Program-made: the position numbers and the translations under genes
Assembly (NCBI GenBank): GCA_020718925.1
Contig: DYRC01000263.1
Coordinates: 1-5,781, forward strand
Reading direction: 5' to 3'
Source: Desulfonema limicola
GTDB taxonomy: Bacteria; Desulfobacterota; Desulfobacteria; Desulfobacterales; DYRC01
DNA length: 5,781 nt
Shown here: one piece after another, positions 5,391-5,781 of the stretch
Position numbering within the stretch: position 1 is the first letter of the stretch
Layout: each line of letters starts with the position of its first letter
The notes under the pieces: model-generated
Seen by the model: only the letters and a program-made list of their open reading frames with translations
Databases searched by the model: none
What the model was told of the DNA's origin: nothing

Positions 5391-5419
5391 TTCTTAGCAT
5401 TGAATTTGTCGTTAGTCAA
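5391..5419 (-). promoter_or_regulatory. Probable sigma-70 promoter of tRNA-Met
   Basis: Minus-strand TTGACT (5419-5414), a 17-bp spacer and TAAGAA (5396-5391), preceded by TGC, which gives an extended -10 element. Transcription would begin near 5384, leaving a leader of about 43 nt to be removed by RNase P. It is the only reasonable promoter I see upstream of the DUF1992-SHOCT-ddl genes. Confidence 0.5.
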
Positions 5420-5781
5420 GCAAAATTTTATTTGTGTGTCAAAAAAATCAGGATGACATCAGTCCATGTGTGTAATTTATGTTCGTCGGTTACAACGCCG
5501 AGCTATAAATCGCCCCATTGGGAAACCACGGGTGCAATTAAAAGTGTTACTTTTCAAGCCTGTTCATCTTTTTTCCTATATGTTCCAATCTGCCGCTTGC
5601 ATGTCGCCGAAATCCGAAACGATGCCATGATTCGGCTCCCACCTGAGAAAGCCGCGCTTCATCCCATACCGAAAGAGATGACTCACCGATTGAGCCTGCC
5701 AATAAATATCTGAAGTTGTGCAGTTTCAAATAACCGAATCGCTGCATAATTTATCAGAATCAGAATATTTTTCTTTCTCAG
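5420..5781. other. Gene-less interval upstream of tRNA-Met, with RNA-like folding potential
   Basis: I find no supported gene in these 360 bases. Two open frames exist: a 93-codon one on plus (5432-5713, TTG start) and a 66-codon one on minus (5547-5747, ATG start). Both lack a Shine-Dalgarno, overlap each other antisense, and have no motif I recognise. The stretch contains several inverted repeats: the hairpin at 5508-5539, AAAAGT-GTT-ACTTTT (5540-5554), GCCGAA...TTCGGC flanking about 5610-5637, and CTGAGAAAG (5643-5651) mirrored by CTTTCTCAG at the window edge (5773-5781). It may be a non-coding RNA, a dispersed repeat or an eroded element; the sequence alone does not decide. Confidence 0.4.
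5508..5554. other. Tandem hairpins, one with a GNRA loop
   Basis: On the plus strand AAT-GC-CCC-TGG pairs with CCA-GGG-GC-ATT around a GAAA tetraloop (5522-5525), with small internal loops at 5511, 5517-5518, 5529, 5533 and 5536. A second hairpin, AAAAGT-GTT-ACTTTT (5540-5554), follows at once. The GNRA loop favours the plus strand as the folded RNA. It matches no riboswitch or small RNA that I know. Confidence 0.3.

Noticed and set aside
5432..5713. A 93-codon open frame on the plus strand
   Set aside because: It begins with TTG, has no ribosome binding site, and its composition does not suggest a folded protein.
5547..5747. A 66-codon open frame on the minus strand as a small protein gene
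   Set aside because: No Shine-Dalgarno before the ATG, no recognisable motif, and an antisense open frame of similar quality covers the same bases.

Overview
The window looks like a chromosomal stretch of a moderately AT-rich anaerobic bacterium. Desulfobacterota (a sulfate-reducer relative) is my best guess, because a DUF134 helix-turn-helix/zinc-ribbon gene directly followed by an Mrp/NBP35-type iron-sulfur ATPase gene is a pairing I associate with that group. This is inference; nothing in the window fixes the taxonomy.

Layout from left to right. (1) Positions 72-1433, minus strand: a cytoplasm-type papain-like (C1) cysteine peptidase fused to a TerB-like helical domain and a very acidic tail. 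A Shine-Dalgarno-like sequence at the left edge suggests another minus-strand gene starts just outside the window. (2) About 1593-2045: a decayed insertion element. It holds the C-terminal end of an ISAzo13-type DDE transposase, split by a frameshift and damaged at conserved tryptophans, and is bracketed by an imperfect inverted repeat. This debris fills the space between the divergent peptidase and DUF134 genes. (3) 2098-3385, plus strand: a two-gene operon of DUF134 regulator and Mrp/NBP35-type ATPase. (4) 5208-3354, minus strand: three tightly packed genes, namely a DUF1992 (DnaJC28-like) protein, a two-TM SHOCT-domain protein and D-alanine--D-alanine ligase. The last one overlaps the end of the ATPase gene by 32 bp, tail to tail. 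(5) 5265-5341, minus strand: an elongator tRNA-Met gene with its own promoter, followed by an intrinsic terminator whose U-tract stops 2 nt before the DUF1992 start codon. (6) 5420-5781: no credible gene, but some RNA-like folding potential.

How the parts work together: DUF134 plus Mrp is probably a metal or Fe-S linked regulatory/maturation pair. The DUF1992-SHOCT-Ddl run is probably one transcript fed partly or wholly by read-through from the tRNA-Met promoter, tying a peptidoglycan precursor enzyme to a tRNA gene. The peptidase is the least ordinary protein here: its catalytic residues are intact, it has no export signal, and its domain fusion is unusual. I see no CRISPR array, phage gene or complete mobile element.
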